The notes under the pieces: generated by a model | What the model was told of the DNA's origin: nothing | What the model saw: only the letters and a program-made list of their open reading frames with translations | Databases searched by the model: none | Shown: positions 18,718 to 27,388 of the stretch, one piece after another | How the letters are laid out: each line of letters starts with the position of its first letter | Numbering within the stretch: position 1 is the stretch's first letter | Made by a program: the position numbers and the translations under genes | NCBI GenBank assembly: GCA_021297795.1 | Contig: JAJTGL010000009.1 | Location: forward strand, 1-46,757 | DNA length: 46,757 nt | Source: Planctomycetaceae bacterium | Lineage (GTDB): Bacteria; Planctomycetota; Phycisphaerae; Phycisphaerales; SM1A02 | Direction: 5' to 3'

Positions 18718-19580
18718 GCCTGCAGGAACCTCCATGTGTACACGGGCAGATCGAGCCAGCGCATGAACCTCACGATTCCCTGCAGGAGCACGATCGCGAG
18801 CGGAAGCATCAGCCAGCCTGCCACGTCGTGCATCTCCTCGGCGAACTGCGTGGTCGAGAAGGCGTACGCGAAGCCCGTGGCGACGAGCCGCACCATGTTG
18901 CAGAGGAGCGCGACAAACGGACTCGCCAGGAGCAGGATCACGCGGGCCTGCGTGCGGAGCGGAATGCTGAACACGAACGCGAAGAAGGTGAGCGCGAGCG
19001 CGAAGACCATGCGCATGCCGTCGCACGCCTCGCCGACGAGGATCTCCTTCTGGTCGATGAGGATCCGGATCCCCTCCCGTTCGCTCGGAACGCCCACGAG
19101 CGACAGGACGTCGTGGGTCACGATCACCGCCAGCTGCTGCAGCGGACCCGCGATCGCGCGACGGATCTCTCCGGGCACCGGAATGAGGAAGAGCAGCGCG
19201 AGGAACACGGGCGCGAGTTGCCGGAGCACGGCGAAACCCGCCAGTACGATGAAGCAGGCAACGAGCCCGAGGATCGCCGCGAGGTGCGTCGCCACGCGCG
19301 TATCCGTCTCGGCGCCGATCCAGGCGAGCCCCGCGGCGCAGACGATCAGCGAGACCCCTGAGAGACTCGGCCGCCGGCGGATGTAGCGGAAGCGCGATCG
19401 ACGGATCCACGCGAGGTACCCCGCGACGAACGGCACGATCAGGATGTAGCCGTTGTCCTCGCGCCGGAGGATCTCGGTCACCAGTTCCTTCCATGCGGGA
19501 AGGAACGCGACGATGCTCGTGATCAGAAGGGCGACGAACGCCCAGAGATCGCGCATGGTCCATTGCCGTGCCTGCGTCAC
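18714..19580 (-). CDS. xrt: Exosortase (transmembrane sorting protease/transpeptidase)
   Basis: 288 residues with about eight hydrophobic segments. The putative catalytic residues are in the conserved order: Cys186 in VGEACDGMRM, Arg231 in LCNMVRLVATG, and His251 in MHDVAGW. LFLIPVPGEI near residue 131 is another family marker. Exosortases cut C-terminal PEP-CTERM-type tags at the inner membrane; they are thought to join the protein to a surface glycolipid or polymer. The GTG at 19580 makes a GTGA overlap with the upstream gene, the pattern used by neighbouring genes; an ATG at 19556 is an alternative. I cannot assign a subtype. A candidate substrate lies at 27389-28102. Confidence 0.9.
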   Translation of the reverse strand: MTQARQWTMRDLWAFVALLITSIVAFLPAWKELVTEILRREDNGYILIVPFVAGYLAWIRRSRFRYIRRRPSLSGVSLIVCAAGLAWIGAETDTRVATHLAAILGLVACFIVLAGFAVLRQLAPVFLALLFLIPVPGEIRRAIAGPLQQLAVIVTHDVLSLVGVPSEREGIRILIDQKEILVGEACDGMRMVFALALTFFAFVFSIPLRTQARVILLLASPFVALLCNMVRLVATGFAYAFSTTQFAEEMHDVAGWLMLPLAIVLLQGIVRFMRWLDLPVYTWRFLQA

Positions 19581-20545
19581 GACTCCTCCCTTCCACCCGA
19601 GGCGAGCGAGGCGAACACCTCGTCGATGATGCGGGAGCCGGCCGGGATGCGCGCGCCCGGCGGCACGACGCTTCGCGCGACCACCGCTCCCGCCCCCACC
19701 ACCGCGCCGGGCATGACGACGGAACCGGACACGATCGCACGATCCTTCACGACGGCTCCGCGCCCGATCAGCGAACCGCCCTCGATGAACGCGGATGCAT
19801 CGATCTGAGCCGCGTCGGAGATCATCGGGATGCCGCCCGCGCGACGCGCGTCGACGAGCGCGAGGTAGCTCCGACGGTCGCTGATGCGGAACGGCGCGCC
19901 ACTCGAACGCACGACCGGGACACGTCCGCCCGCGGCGGCGATCGCCGGCAGGAGCTGCTCCTTCAGGTCGAAGTACCCGATCGTGGGAATGCGGCGGATC
20001 GCCCGCAGCGAGAGATGCATGACGCCGCAGGGGCTGCCGTCCGGTCCGGCGAGGACCGTCGCGTCGGATGCGGGATCGATCGCCGCCACGAAGCCGGGCA
20101 GATCGAAGTCGCCGAATGTGGAGCATTCGGCGATGAGCATGCCGCCGAGGATCGGATCGGCAGCGAGATCGTCGAAGTGGTCGCGGACCGTACCGCCCGC
20201 TCCACGATGCTGGTTTCGATCGATCCAGACGCTGAAGCCCTTGTCGCAGTCCGCCTCGACCGCGATGCGTTCGTAGAAAGATCGCTCCGTCTCGTCGGCC
20301 ACCGCGACGGACACACCGTCGGCGACGCCCCCTCGCAGCAGCGCATCGAGCCACCAGGCGAGCACGCTGAACCGCGCGTCGACCGGCAGCGACGCGACGG
20401 GCAGTCCGAGCGCACCCGCGAGCGGCGCGGCCCGCGCAGTGCGGAGCGATCCGGCGAGGAGGAGCGCACGCATCCCGCTGGAACGCGATGGATCGGTTGC
20501 ACGGCGGTCCATCCTGCTGTTCGCCGAAGCGGATCCGATGGTCAC
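19577..20545 (-). CDS. Degenerate nucleotidyltransferase-like protein with beta-helix tail
   Basis: 322 residues. The N-terminal half follows the layout of sugar nucleotidyltransferases (MRALLLAGSLRTARAAPLAG, then LPVDARFSVLAWWLDALLRGG) but lacks the GxGTR and Pro-Lys residues needed for nucleotide and metal binding. The C-terminal third is a left-handed beta-helix of hexapeptide repeats: GSLIGRGAVVKDRAIVSGSV, then VMPGAVVGAGAVVARSVVPP. It is probably either an inactive regulatory relative of GDP-mannose or glucose-1-phosphate nucleotidyltransferases or an acyltransferase-like protein; I cannot decide. The GTG at 20545 overlaps the upstream stop as GTGA; an ATG at 20512 is possible. It lies between the membrane ligase/polymerase and the exosortase. 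Confidence 0.65.
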   Translation of the reverse strand: MTIGSASANSRMDRRATDPSRSSGMRALLLAGSLRTARAAPLAGALGLPVASLPVDARFSVLAWWLDALLRGGVADGVSVAVADETERSFYERIAVEADCDKGFSVWIDRNQHRGAGGTVRDHFDDLAADPILGGMLIAECSTFGDFDLPGFVAAIDPASDATVLAGPDGSPCGVMHLSLRAIRRIPTIGYFDLKEQLLPAIAAAGGRVPVVRSSGAPFRISDRRSYLALVDARRAGGIPMISDAAQIDASAFIEGGSLIGRGAVVKDRAIVSGSVVMPGAVVGAGAVVARSVVPPGARIPAGSRIIDEVFASLASGGREES

Positions 20546-22032
20546 GAGCCACCTCCCCGGAGCACGGGCAGCGGCTCGACGTCGAGCCGGCTTCGCCGCC
20601 GCGGCGGCCATGAGGTCGGCGGCGTCGGCGCGGTCCGTTCGCGTTCGAACGAGCGCACCATCGCCGGATCGCGCGTCCACTGACGGAGGCTCGCGGACAG
20701 GGCCATGAAGAACTGCCAGATCACGACGGTCTGGCCGAAGTAGCTGACGGCGAGGAACACGGCCATCTGCGCGCACATCGCCGCGCCGATCCCGTAGACC
20801 AGCAGTTCGTCCCGCGTCAGCTGGTCGTAGGCTCGGCGCGCACCGCCGCGCATCGCGCGGAACCGCTCGACGGCAAGCCTGCGCAGTTCGGCGCCGACGG
20901 ACGCGTAGCTGAAGATGAAGACGGCGCAGATCGCCAGCAGCGCCCAGACGCCGCCGCGGATCGCCTCGATCACGAACTGATTCGTGACGTCGTAGAGACC
21001 CCACCCCCAGTGCGCGGTCGACGGCGTCCCGAGCATCCACCACTCGCCGAAGCGACGGATCGCGGCGTCGATGAGCCGGTACCGGTGGATGCCGGTGCTT
21101 CCGCCCACGAGGTCGATGCGGGCGATGAGGTGCCAGATCGGCTTGGTCATGAGGAAGTGGAGAACCACTCCTCCGGCGATCGCCGCGAGGTACATCGACC
21201 GCAGGTGCGCACGTGCCGGGAACGCGGTCCACACGGCGAACGCGAGGAGGAGCGAGACGACCGGCGTGCTCGATGCGCAGGCGAAGACGACAAGCAGCGC
21301 CCCGATGAAGCCGATGATCGCCATGCGGCGATCGCGCGCAGGTCCTCCGAGCAGCAGCGGGATCCAGATCGGGATCCACGCGACGAAGAAGCAACCCGCG
21401 AGGATCGCGTGCGAGAACGCACCCCGGCAGCGGATCTTGCCCTCGCGGACGTTCGTGATCTCGGGGATGCCTCCGAAGACGGAGAAGAGATTCCGACCGG
21501 TCTGCCGCTCGAGGAGGAAGAACGGGGCAACCAGGATGCAGAGGAACGCCGCGGAGCGTGCGAGCTGCCGAACCTCGTCGAGATTGCGGATCGAGCAGCG
21601 AAGGATGAAGTAGGCGCCGACCAGCTCGAAGTTCGAGCCGATCGCACCGACGAGATCCGCGACGGCGCCGCGCGAGATCGGTCCGCAGACGGTCCGGGCG
21701 ATCGCACCGAGCACCATGCACGTATCGATCGCGTTCCAGCGGATCCAGCTGAGTTCACCGCGCGCCATGTGACGGATGAGGCCGATCAGCACGAGGAAGC
21801 GAACGAAGTTGAAGTCCGCGCCCGCGATGACGATCCGCTGGGAGGACGGAATGACGGATGCGAGCGCGAGCAGCACGATGGGCGCGTACGGACGCTTGAC
21901 GAGCAGCATCACGATCGATGCGATGGCCACGGCCGCCGCGCCGACGGGGTGGATGTTGTTGCTGCCCGCGAAGTCGCTGGCGCCGGCCAGCACGTATGGC
22001 GCGAGATGCAGGATGTCGGTCGGAGCGATCAT
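20542..22032 (-). CDS. O-antigen ligase/polymerase-like membrane protein
   Basis: 496 residues with at least ten hydrophobic segments and an Arg/Pro-rich cytoplasmic tail. The periplasmic loop region around STGIHRYRLIDAAIRRFGEW, then GWGLYDVTNQFVIEAIRGG, matches the Wzy_C/O-antigen ligase pattern in which a conserved Arg and His contact the lipid-linked sugar. It is a likely polymerase (Wzy) or ligase (WaaL-like) for the polysaccharide; sequence alone does not separate the two. The ATG at 22032 is the first gene start of the long operon, and its stop overlaps the next gene as GTGA. I see no strong Shine-Dalgarno sequence immediately before it. Confidence 0.82.
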   Translation of the reverse strand: MIAPTDILHLAPYVLAGASDFAGSNNIHPVGAAAVAIASIVMLLVKRPYAPIVLLALASVIPSSQRIVIAGADFNFVRFLVLIGLIRHMARGELSWIRWNAIDTCMVLGAIARTVCGPISRGAVADLVGAIGSNFELVGAYFILRCSIRNLDEVRQLARSAAFLCILVAPFFLLERQTGRNLFSVFGGIPEITNVREGKIRCRGAFSHAILAGCFFVAWIPIWIPLLLGGPARDRRMAIIGFIGALLVVFACASSTPVVSLLLAFAVWTAFPARAHLRSMYLAAIAGGVVLHFLMTKPIWHLIARIDLVGGSTGIHRYRLIDAAIRRFGEWWMLGTPSTAHWGWGLYDVTNQFVIEAIRGGVWALLAICAVFIFSYASVGAELRRLAVERFRAMRGGARRAYDQLTRDELLVYGIGAAMCAQMAVFLAVSYFGQTVVIWQFFMALSASLRQWTRDPAMVRSFERERTAPTPPTSWPPRRRSRLDVEPLPVLRGGGS

Positions 22033-22560
22033 GCGACCGCCCCCCCGCCACGCGAAAGACGCACCCCGGCGTGGAAGGGGCGGTGCCGCATCGACGAAGG
22101 CGGCGCGCCGCGCATGCCTGCACGGGTGCACCGAAGTCGAGGAGCCGACGATGTCCTGAGACTCGAATACACGTTCACCAACTCGATATGCCTGATCAGG
22201 GCGTTGCCTCGGACCCGCCGAGACCGGGAGATCGACCAGACCGCTGGCGGTCTCAAGTCGTTTCTGCGTCCAAACTTCCGGAGCTCCCTGTCCCGATCGG
22301 GGACTCCGGTCCACCACACCACCACGTATCGACCCCCTGTCTTCCTCGTCTTCAACTTTACCGGACGCCCGGTCGGCCTCCGGCGACACCCCGCCAGGGC
22401 GCAGGAACACCGAAGCCGGCGGCGCGGATGGAAGCAGCACGGTCGCCTGCACGGGGACCGGGGACTTCCGCGATCAAGGCTCGCCCGACGAAGGCGAGCC
22501 CCGCGCTACGAAGGCAACCGGCGCCGGGTTCGCCAATCCACCACCCTGCCCTGCGGGAGG
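22033..22560 (-). other. Non-coding leader upstream of the long polysaccharide operon
   Basis: This 528-base stretch has no convincing gene on either strand; the open frames crossing it have no recognisable domain and biased composition. It must contain the promoter of the 22032-6305 operon, but no clear -35/-10 pair stands out. It holds an AGACCGC-TG-GCGGTCT palindrome (listed separately) and a hairpin GGCTCGCC/GGCGAGCC at 22478-22500 with a seven-base loop. The length suggests a long untranslated leader or several regulatory sites. Confidence 0.5.
22238..22253. promoter_or_regulatory. Perfect 16-bp inverted repeat, possible operator
   Basis: AGACCGCTGGCGGTCT is an inverted repeat of seven-base arms around TG. 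It lies about 205 bases upstream of the first gene of the operon. The size and symmetry fit a dimeric regulator site, but chance occurrence in GC-rich DNA is possible. No regulator gene is adjacent. Confidence 0.3.
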
Positions 22561-22565
22561 CGTCC

Positions 22566-22603
22566 GAAAAGAAGCGCGGGCGCGGCAAACTGCCGCGCCC
22601 GCG
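22566..22603 (-). terminator. Rho-independent terminator of the beta-helix gene
   Basis: Read on the minus strand, a perfect 13-bp stem CGCGGGCGCGGCA / TGCCGCGCCCGCG (22575-22603) with a three-base loop is followed by CTTCTTTTC. It lies about 107 bases beyond the stop of the gene at 22710, after the 14-bp repeats. It should separate that gene from the operon downstream. Confidence 0.8.
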
Positions 22604-22616
22604 TCGAGACCCAGTT

Positions 22617-22686
22617 GTCCCTCAGGTCGTGTCCCTCGGGTTGCGTCCCTCGGGTTGCGTCCCTCGGGTTGCGTCCCTCGGGTTGC
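22617..22686 (-). repeat. 14-bp tandem repeats in a 3' untranslated region
   Basis: Four perfect copies of GTCCCTCGGGTTGC (22631-22686), with one degenerate copy (11 of 14 matches) at 22617-22630. They fill most of the interval between the stop of the secreted beta-helix gene and its terminator hairpin. The unit is not a multiple of three, which fits non-coding DNA. Copy number may vary between strains. Confidence 0.95.
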
Positions 22687-22709
22687 GTCCTCATCCGTCC
22701 GACCCGCAA

Positions 22710-24713
22710 TCAGTCCTCGAAGCTTCCCACGTTCGCGGGGTGCGCGACGAGGTTGAGGTTCGAGTCGACCGGGAGCATCGGATCCTCGACCTTGCCTTGC
22801 AGCGGCGAATCGGTGCGCGGGCGATAGTCGTTGGTCGCGGTCGAGACGAACTTCGGATCACCCGCGGTTGCGCCGAGGCCCCAGAGCGGACCGGTGATCG
22901 AGTGGTTGCGGGCCGCATCGACGACCGCGGCGCAGGCGGCCGTGAGCGTGAGCTTCGTGAACACCGAGTTCTTGATGGACACGTTGTTGTAGCTGAGGAG
23001 CGCTTCACCCTCGTAGCCACGGACCATGAAGACACCACCGATGAGGCTGCTGTTCCACATCACGAGGTGATCGACCGACACGTTCCACTGCGCCGTGTGG
23101 TTCGAGCCCTGAGAGAACTCGCTGAAGTAGTTGACGAAGGCAAAGTCTCGCCACGTCGGGTTGCCGGCGGCGGGTGCGGCGCGCGCAAACAGACCCTGGC
23201 TGCGGCAATCGAAGGCCTTGAAGCCGTACACGATCACGTTCTGGTTGGGATTGCCGGGGTTGTTCTGCGCGAACTGCATCACGTCGCAGTGCCAGACGAC
23301 ACCCGCCGGACGGGTGAGGCCCTTGAGGCTGCTGCTGAGGACGTGCGGAACCTGCACGAGGCCGTCCTTGCCGATGTTCTCGATGTGAAGGTCGCGGACG
23401 AACAGGCCGCGGTTGACTCCGTTGGCCGAGTTCGAGATGCGCGTCTGCGTGAGGAAGCCACCGACGTATCCCTGGTCGACCCACTGGCGCGTGTCCGCGG
23501 TGTGATCGCCACGGAGGTCGCAGTTGGCGATCCACAGGAGCGCGTTCGGCGTGTTTCCGCTGCGCGCCGCGGTCGCGGACTGGAAGCGCAGGCCCTCGAT
23601 GGAGAAGAGCTTGGTCGCGACCGCCCCATCCGAGTCGTTCGAGGTCACCGTGACCTCGCCGGTGCTGCCCGGATCGCGGCGGACCGTGAGCCAGCGCTCG
23701 TTCGTGACGGGCGCGACCACCGCGGCGCCGAACTCATCCTTGCGAGCGCCGCTCCAGCTGTACTCGCCGGGGAGCATGTTGATGAAGCCACCGCCTGCAT
23801 CGCCTCCCTGCGCGGCGTGGATGCTTGCCGCGGCCTTCGCGATCGTGCGCATCGGAGCGTTCGCCGAGAGACCGTCGTTGCTGTCGGTACCGGTCGGCGA
23901 AATCCAGCGCTGCGCCGCAGGGAGCGTGCCGCCGCGGTTGTTCCAGACGATCATCGAGTACTCGCCGAGACGCTCGCGTCCGGCGATCGCGCCCTGCAGC
24001 GCGCGCGGCTGGCCGTTCGTCGGCCACGCGATCGCGCGGATCTCGATCTTCCCGTCCGCGAAGTCGGCCGGATCGAGCGTCACGAAGTACTCCCAGACGC
24101 CCGACTGCGGATTGCGCTTCATCTCGCGCACGTCGACCCAGGCACCGCCGTTCGCGCTGAACGAGACGCGGTCGATCCCGCCCATGTGGAACGCGGTGAC
24201 CGCGATGTTGGTCGGGCTCGTGATCGTGCGATAGGGGATGAAGTCCCAGCGCGCGATCGCCTTCGCCGTGCCGCCGGTGACCGTCGCGTCACCGACCTGC
24301 TCGGGCACCGAGGTCGGACCCGCGAAGCCGGAACCCGGATAGATGCGGGCGCCTTCGGTGCCCGCTGCATTGCGCATGAAGTTCGGGGCGGATGGCCCCG
24401 CGGCGGCGACCGACGCCGCGCCCGGCGTCTCGGTACCGGCCGGTGCGAGGCTGTTGCTTTCTCCGCCACCGCTGCTGCTGGTGACGTTCTGCCCGGTGGA
24501 TTCGGACCCCCCGGACTGCAGGAACATCGACAGGTCTGCACCGTTCACCACGCCGTCGCCGTTGAGGTCGTAGTCGGCGTTCGAGGTCCCCCAATGCTGG
24601 GAGAAACCACTGGCGGTGATGCTGGCGTTCTGGGCGAGCACGGACGTCGTGAGCCCAAGGAGCGCGACGCCGGAGACAGCGAAGAACATTGCGGATCGTG
24701 GATGGTCGTACAC
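22710..24713 (-). CDS. Secreted right-handed beta-helix protein with N-terminal dockerin-like repeat
   Basis: 667 residues. A signal peptide is visible (hydrophobic FFAVSGVALLGLTTSVLAQ, cleavage near residue 28). A calcium-loop sequence DYDLNGDGVVNGADLSMFL follows at 47-65, with Asp49, Asn51, Asp53 and Asp60 as ligands, then a Ser/Gly/Ala linker to about 110. The next domain resembles an immunoglobulin-like carbohydrate-accessory domain (about 150-240). The rest begins with SPTGTDSNDGLSANAPMRTI, typical of parallel beta-helix (pectate-lyase fold) proteins. No lyase catalytic set can be assigned. GTG at 24713 is preferred because GGAG lies eight bases upstream; an earlier start at 24758 would give an unusually long signal region. 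It may bind, cleave or epimerise the exopolysaccharide. Confidence 0.78.
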   Translation of the reverse strand: MYDHPRSAMFFAVSGVALLGLTTSVLAQNASITASGFSQHWGTSNADYDLNGDGVVNGADLSMFLQSGGSESTGQNVTSSSGGGESNSLAPAGTETPGAASVAAAGPSAPNFMRNAAGTEGARIYPGSGFAGPTSVPEQVGDATVTGGTAKAIARWDFIPYRTITSPTNIAVTAFHMGGIDRVSFSANGGAWVDVREMKRNPQSGVWEYFVTLDPADFADGKIEIRAIAWPTNGQPRALQGAIAGRERLGEYSMIVWNNRGGTLPAAQRWISPTGTDSNDGLSANAPMRTIAKAAASIHAAQGGDAGGGFINMLPGEYSWSGARKDEFGAAVVAPVTNERWLTVRRDPGSTGEVTVTSNDSDGAVATKLFSIEGLRFQSATAARSGNTPNALLWIANCDLRGDHTADTRQWVDQGYVGGFLTQTRISNSANGVNRGLFVRDLHIENIGKDGLVQVPHVLSSSLKGLTRPAGVVWHCDVMQFAQNNPGNPNQNVIVYGFKAFDCRSQGLFARAAPAAGNPTWRDFAFVNYFSEFSQGSNHTAQWNVSVDHLVMWNSSLIGGVFMVRGYEGEALLSYNNVSIKNSVFTKLTLTAACAAVVDAARNHSITGPLWGLGATAGDPKFVSTATNDYRPRTDSPLQGKVEDPMLPVDSNLNLVAHPANVGSFED

Positions 24714-24887
24714 GTGATGAACTCCTGCACGGGGCGAATGGAAGGACGGCTCTCTCAAATCGACCAGCTACGGTTCAACATTCGCCGCTGCCTCAAGGAT
24801 CGGCGCTTTCTGCGCGACGTGGTCGCGGGATAGTTCCTGCAAACCGCACAGGCGGTGCGGATGGCGCGATGCGAAGAGCGGTCGCGA

Positions 24888-25538
24888 TCAGCCCGCGCGA
24901 CCCGCGTCGGCGACGCGGGTCCATGCGCCGAGCTCGGGGTCGAAGCGCTTGATCACACGCGCTGGAACACCGGCGGCGATCGAGTACGGCGGCACATCGT
25001 GGAGAACGACGCTGTTGGTTCCGATCACGCTGCCGCGGCCGATGCGGACCCCGCGGAGGACCGCCACGCGCTCTCCGATGTAGACACCGTCCTCGATGAC
25101 GGTCGGGCTGATGCGGATGCGCTTGTGCGCGACCACCGAGTTCCGTGGATCGGACGTGTCGTGGTCGTGATCGGTGATCCACGTGTACGAGCCGATGCCG
25201 CATTCCGCACCGATCTCGACCAGGCCCGCAGCGCCGATGTGCACGTGCGGCGCGATGCGCGTCCGCGGTCCTATGCGAATGCGCGTCTGGCCCTCGTCGG
25301 TGAAGTGCGCCTCGAATCGCGCACCGCGGCCGATCAGGGCCCGATCGCCGATCTCGATGGCCCGTGTTCCGATCACGAACGCGGGGAAGTCGAGACGTGC
25401 GCCGTTCCCGAAGGATCGGAATCGCATGCGATGCCACGGCGCCCGAAGGAGGCGACCGAGTCGGCAGTACCACCGGTAGAGGAACGGTGGTCGACCTCCC
25501 TCCATCACGCTGCGGATGATGTCGTCGCGGGGACTCAT
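24888..25538 (-). CDS. Hexapeptide-repeat acyltransferase
   Basis: 216 residues from this start. The N-terminal 50 residues (PFLYRWYCRLGRLLRAPWHR) are basic and aromatic. A left-handed beta-helix follows, with IEIGDRALIGRGARF, IRIGPRTRIAPHVHIGAAGL and VEIGAECGIGSYTWITDHDH, then VAVLRGVRIGRGSVIGTNSV and PPYSIAAGVPARVIKRF. The WITDHDHD segment and AGVPARVI ending match the maltose O-acetyltransferase/WbbJ group, where a His is catalytic. It probably O-acetylates a sugar of the polymer. A GTG at 25553 would add five residues. It lies 116 bases downstream of the second asparagine-synthase-like gene and upstream of the beta-helix gene, all on the minus strand. Confidence 0.85.
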   Translation of the reverse strand: MSPRDDIIRSVMEGGRPPFLYRWYCRLGRLLRAPWHRMRFRSFGNGARLDFPAFVIGTRAIEIGDRALIGRGARFEAHFTDEGQTRIRIGPRTRIAPHVHIGAAGLVEIGAECGIGSYTWITDHDHDTSDPRNSVVAHKRIRISPTVIEDGVYIGERVAVLRGVRIGRGSVIGTNSVVLHDVPPYSIAAGVPARVIKRFDPELGAWTRVADAGRAG

Positions 25539-25654
25539 GCGATGGATCGCCACCCCGGTATCGGTCCGGGCCGGGACGTCACTTTGGGGGGAGGCGGATG
25601 AAATCCTCCGGAGCCGGGGAGAGCCAGGGTCACCCCCTCGGGGAAACTACCCCG

Positions 25655-27064
25655 TTACCGGGCGGTCAGGGTGCGGAGCAGCCCGAGCGCCGATCGGCTG
25701 AACGACCTGCGGCCTCCGGCCGGGGATCGGCATGCGTCGAACATCGGCCGCCAGTCCGGGCCACACTCCGACTCGAAGCGGCTCCATGCGCGCGATCCGA
25801 GCCAGCTGCCGAGGCGCAAGCGAGGCTTCCTCATCAGCGAATCCGCATATGGGATTCCGGTCTGGTCGAGACGCTCGAGAACGACCTCACGCCAGTCCCG
25901 CGCCATCGCGCGCTCGAGATCCATGGCCAGCAGCGACGACACCAGTTCCTCGTCGAAAAGCGGCGCAACGACGCGCTCGGACGGAAGCAGTCCGAATGCG
26001 CTCGCGGAGATCCCCCGCCGCGTCCAGTGCAGCAGGCTGAATGCGCCGAGGGGGTTCGGGTAGCGAGCGAGGTCGCGGAGCGTCGAGACAAGTTCGGCAC
26101 GGACCTCGTCGTCGCTTGCGAGAGGAATGCCGACCAGACGCACCGCAGCGCGGAACTCCGGCGTCGTCCCACCTGCGTGCCCGATCGTCCAATCGGCAAG
26201 CTCGTCGAGCGCGCCCCGCTTCCAGAGCGGAACCGCGTCGGGATGCATGAGCGAGCCCGTGCTCAGGACGCCGGCACCGATGCCGTCGGTGATCGGTCCG
26301 CCGAGTGCACGTGCGCGAAGCGCCAGCGCGAGGAACCACGAGTGCTCCAGCGATTCGAGGTTCTGATGCACGTGCCTCCACCGCTCCTGCCGCGCATCGA
26401 AGCGCGCTCCGCACACATGCTCGATCGGATCGCCGTGCCGACGCGCGAGAGCCCGCGCGACATGCGCGTCGGGCGATTCCCTCGCGGACCCGACCGTCAG
26501 GATCGACCTCGGCCGGACACCGATCGATCGGAGTCCCAGATAGATGAGGCGCGAGTCACGACCGCCGCTCAGCGCGACGTTGGGCGAATCCTTCGCGCCG
26601 ACGCCAGCGATCGCTCGCCGGATCGCCTCGATGCAGAGTTCGAGAAGCGCGTTCGCCGAGACGGGCGGAGCAGTCCAACGAGGCTCGACGCCGGTGGAGA
26701 TGAGTTCGCCGTCCGTGGAACGCGCGCGGGCACCCGGGTTGGCGCGAAGGACACCGCGGTAGACCGTGCGCGAACCGAGAGGGAATCCGAGGCTGAGCAC
26801 CGTCGCGAGCCCAAGCGGATCGACCTCGGCATCCGGGGGCGCGACCTCGAGCAGCATCCGCGAGACGCACACGCTCCCACGAGCCCCCGGTCTCTCGGCG
26901 ATGAAGAGCGGTCGCTCACCGAATGCTCCTGCATGAAGGACGTCTGAACCTTCGGGAGCAACGGTGTGCGACGACACGGCGTCTGCGCCGACCGCCGCGC
27001 GGTTGACGCTTCCGTCCGTCGACGGGGTTTCCGTGGATGTGCGAACCCCAATGTCCGATCGCAT
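25655..27064 (-). CDS. Asparagine-synthase-like protein, EPS-locus type
   Basis: 469 residues from this start. NVALSGGRDSRLIYLGLRS (about residues 163-181) is an intact ATP-pyrophosphatase loop. Before it, GLATVLSLGFPLGSRTVYRG and NPGARARSTDG match the end of the glutaminase domain of asparagine synthetase, but the catalytic N-terminal Cys is missing. Ammonia or another amine donor would therefore be needed. VAPLFDEELVSSLLAMDLER near the C-terminus also fits the family. It probably amidates a carboxyl group of a sugar or links an amine to it. ATG at 27064 is preferred because GGAG lies upstream; an open frame from GTG at 27196 adds 44 Arg/Ser-rich residues with no similarity to the family. 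Its loop is better preserved than in the homologue at 4921. Confidence 0.75.
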   Translation of the reverse strand: MRSDIGVRTSTETPSTDGSVNRAAVGADAVSSHTVAPEGSDVLHAGAFGERPLFIAERPGARGSVCVSRMLLEVAPPDAEVDPLGLATVLSLGFPLGSRTVYRGVLRANPGARARSTDGELISTGVEPRWTAPPVSANALLELCIEAIRRAIAGVGAKDSPNVALSGGRDSRLIYLGLRSIGVRPRSILTVGSARESPDAHVARALARRHGDPIEHVCGARFDARQERWRHVHQNLESLEHSWFLALALRARALGGPITDGIGAGVLSTGSLMHPDAVPLWKRGALDELADWTIGHAGGTTPEFRAAVRLVGIPLASDDEVRAELVSTLRDLARYPNPLGAFSLLHWTRRGISASAFGLLPSERVVAPLFDEELVSSLLAMDLERAMARDWREVVLERLDQTGIPYADSLMRKPRLRLGSWLGSRAWSRFESECGPDWRPMFDACRSPAGGRRSFSRSALGLLRTLTAR

Positions 27065-27388
27065 TCCCGACGCACTCCGATTGCTGGCGGCCCGTTCCCA
27101 TCCACAGACGCGTTTGTACGCGAAGCGCGAGCAAACGCCTCTCCGCGACTCGATTCCGATTCCGATCGAGCGTTCCGATGACGCCGGCCGGATCACCCTG
27201 ATGCAGGCGTTGTCGCGGTGCCGCTGGCACCTCCCTCATCGTGCCCGGGAGGGCTTGCGGGGAGGAGCATCGGCGCCTGGCGGTCCGACGCGCAGAAAAA
27301 AACGCCTAGGCGCGAAAGATCGCGCCTAGGCGGGTGGAATCCAGTCAGAGGTTGGATCAGCCCAAAGTGGCGGATCCGACCAGCAAGA
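27065..27388. other. Intergenic region between sorting-tag gene and asparagine-synthase-like gene
   Basis: 324 bases. The part nearest 27389 holds the strong terminator listed separately. The remainder should carry the promoter of the asparagine-synthase-like gene, or its 5' end if translation starts at 27196. I see no clear -35/-10 pair and no other gene. Confidence 0.5.
27296..27332 (-). terminator. Strong rho-independent terminator
   Basis: On the minus strand, a perfect 12-bp stem CGCCTAGGCGCG / CGCGCCTAGGCG with a six-base loop (27303-27332) is followed directly by seven T residues (complement of 27296-27302). It lies 56 bases past the stop of the sorting-tag protein and should end that transcript as a single-gene unit. 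Confidence 0.93.

Noticed and set aside
22617-22686. 14-bp repeats as a plasmid iteron or replication origin
   Set aside because: No replication gene or AT-rich unwinding region is nearby and the copies sit in a transcript end.
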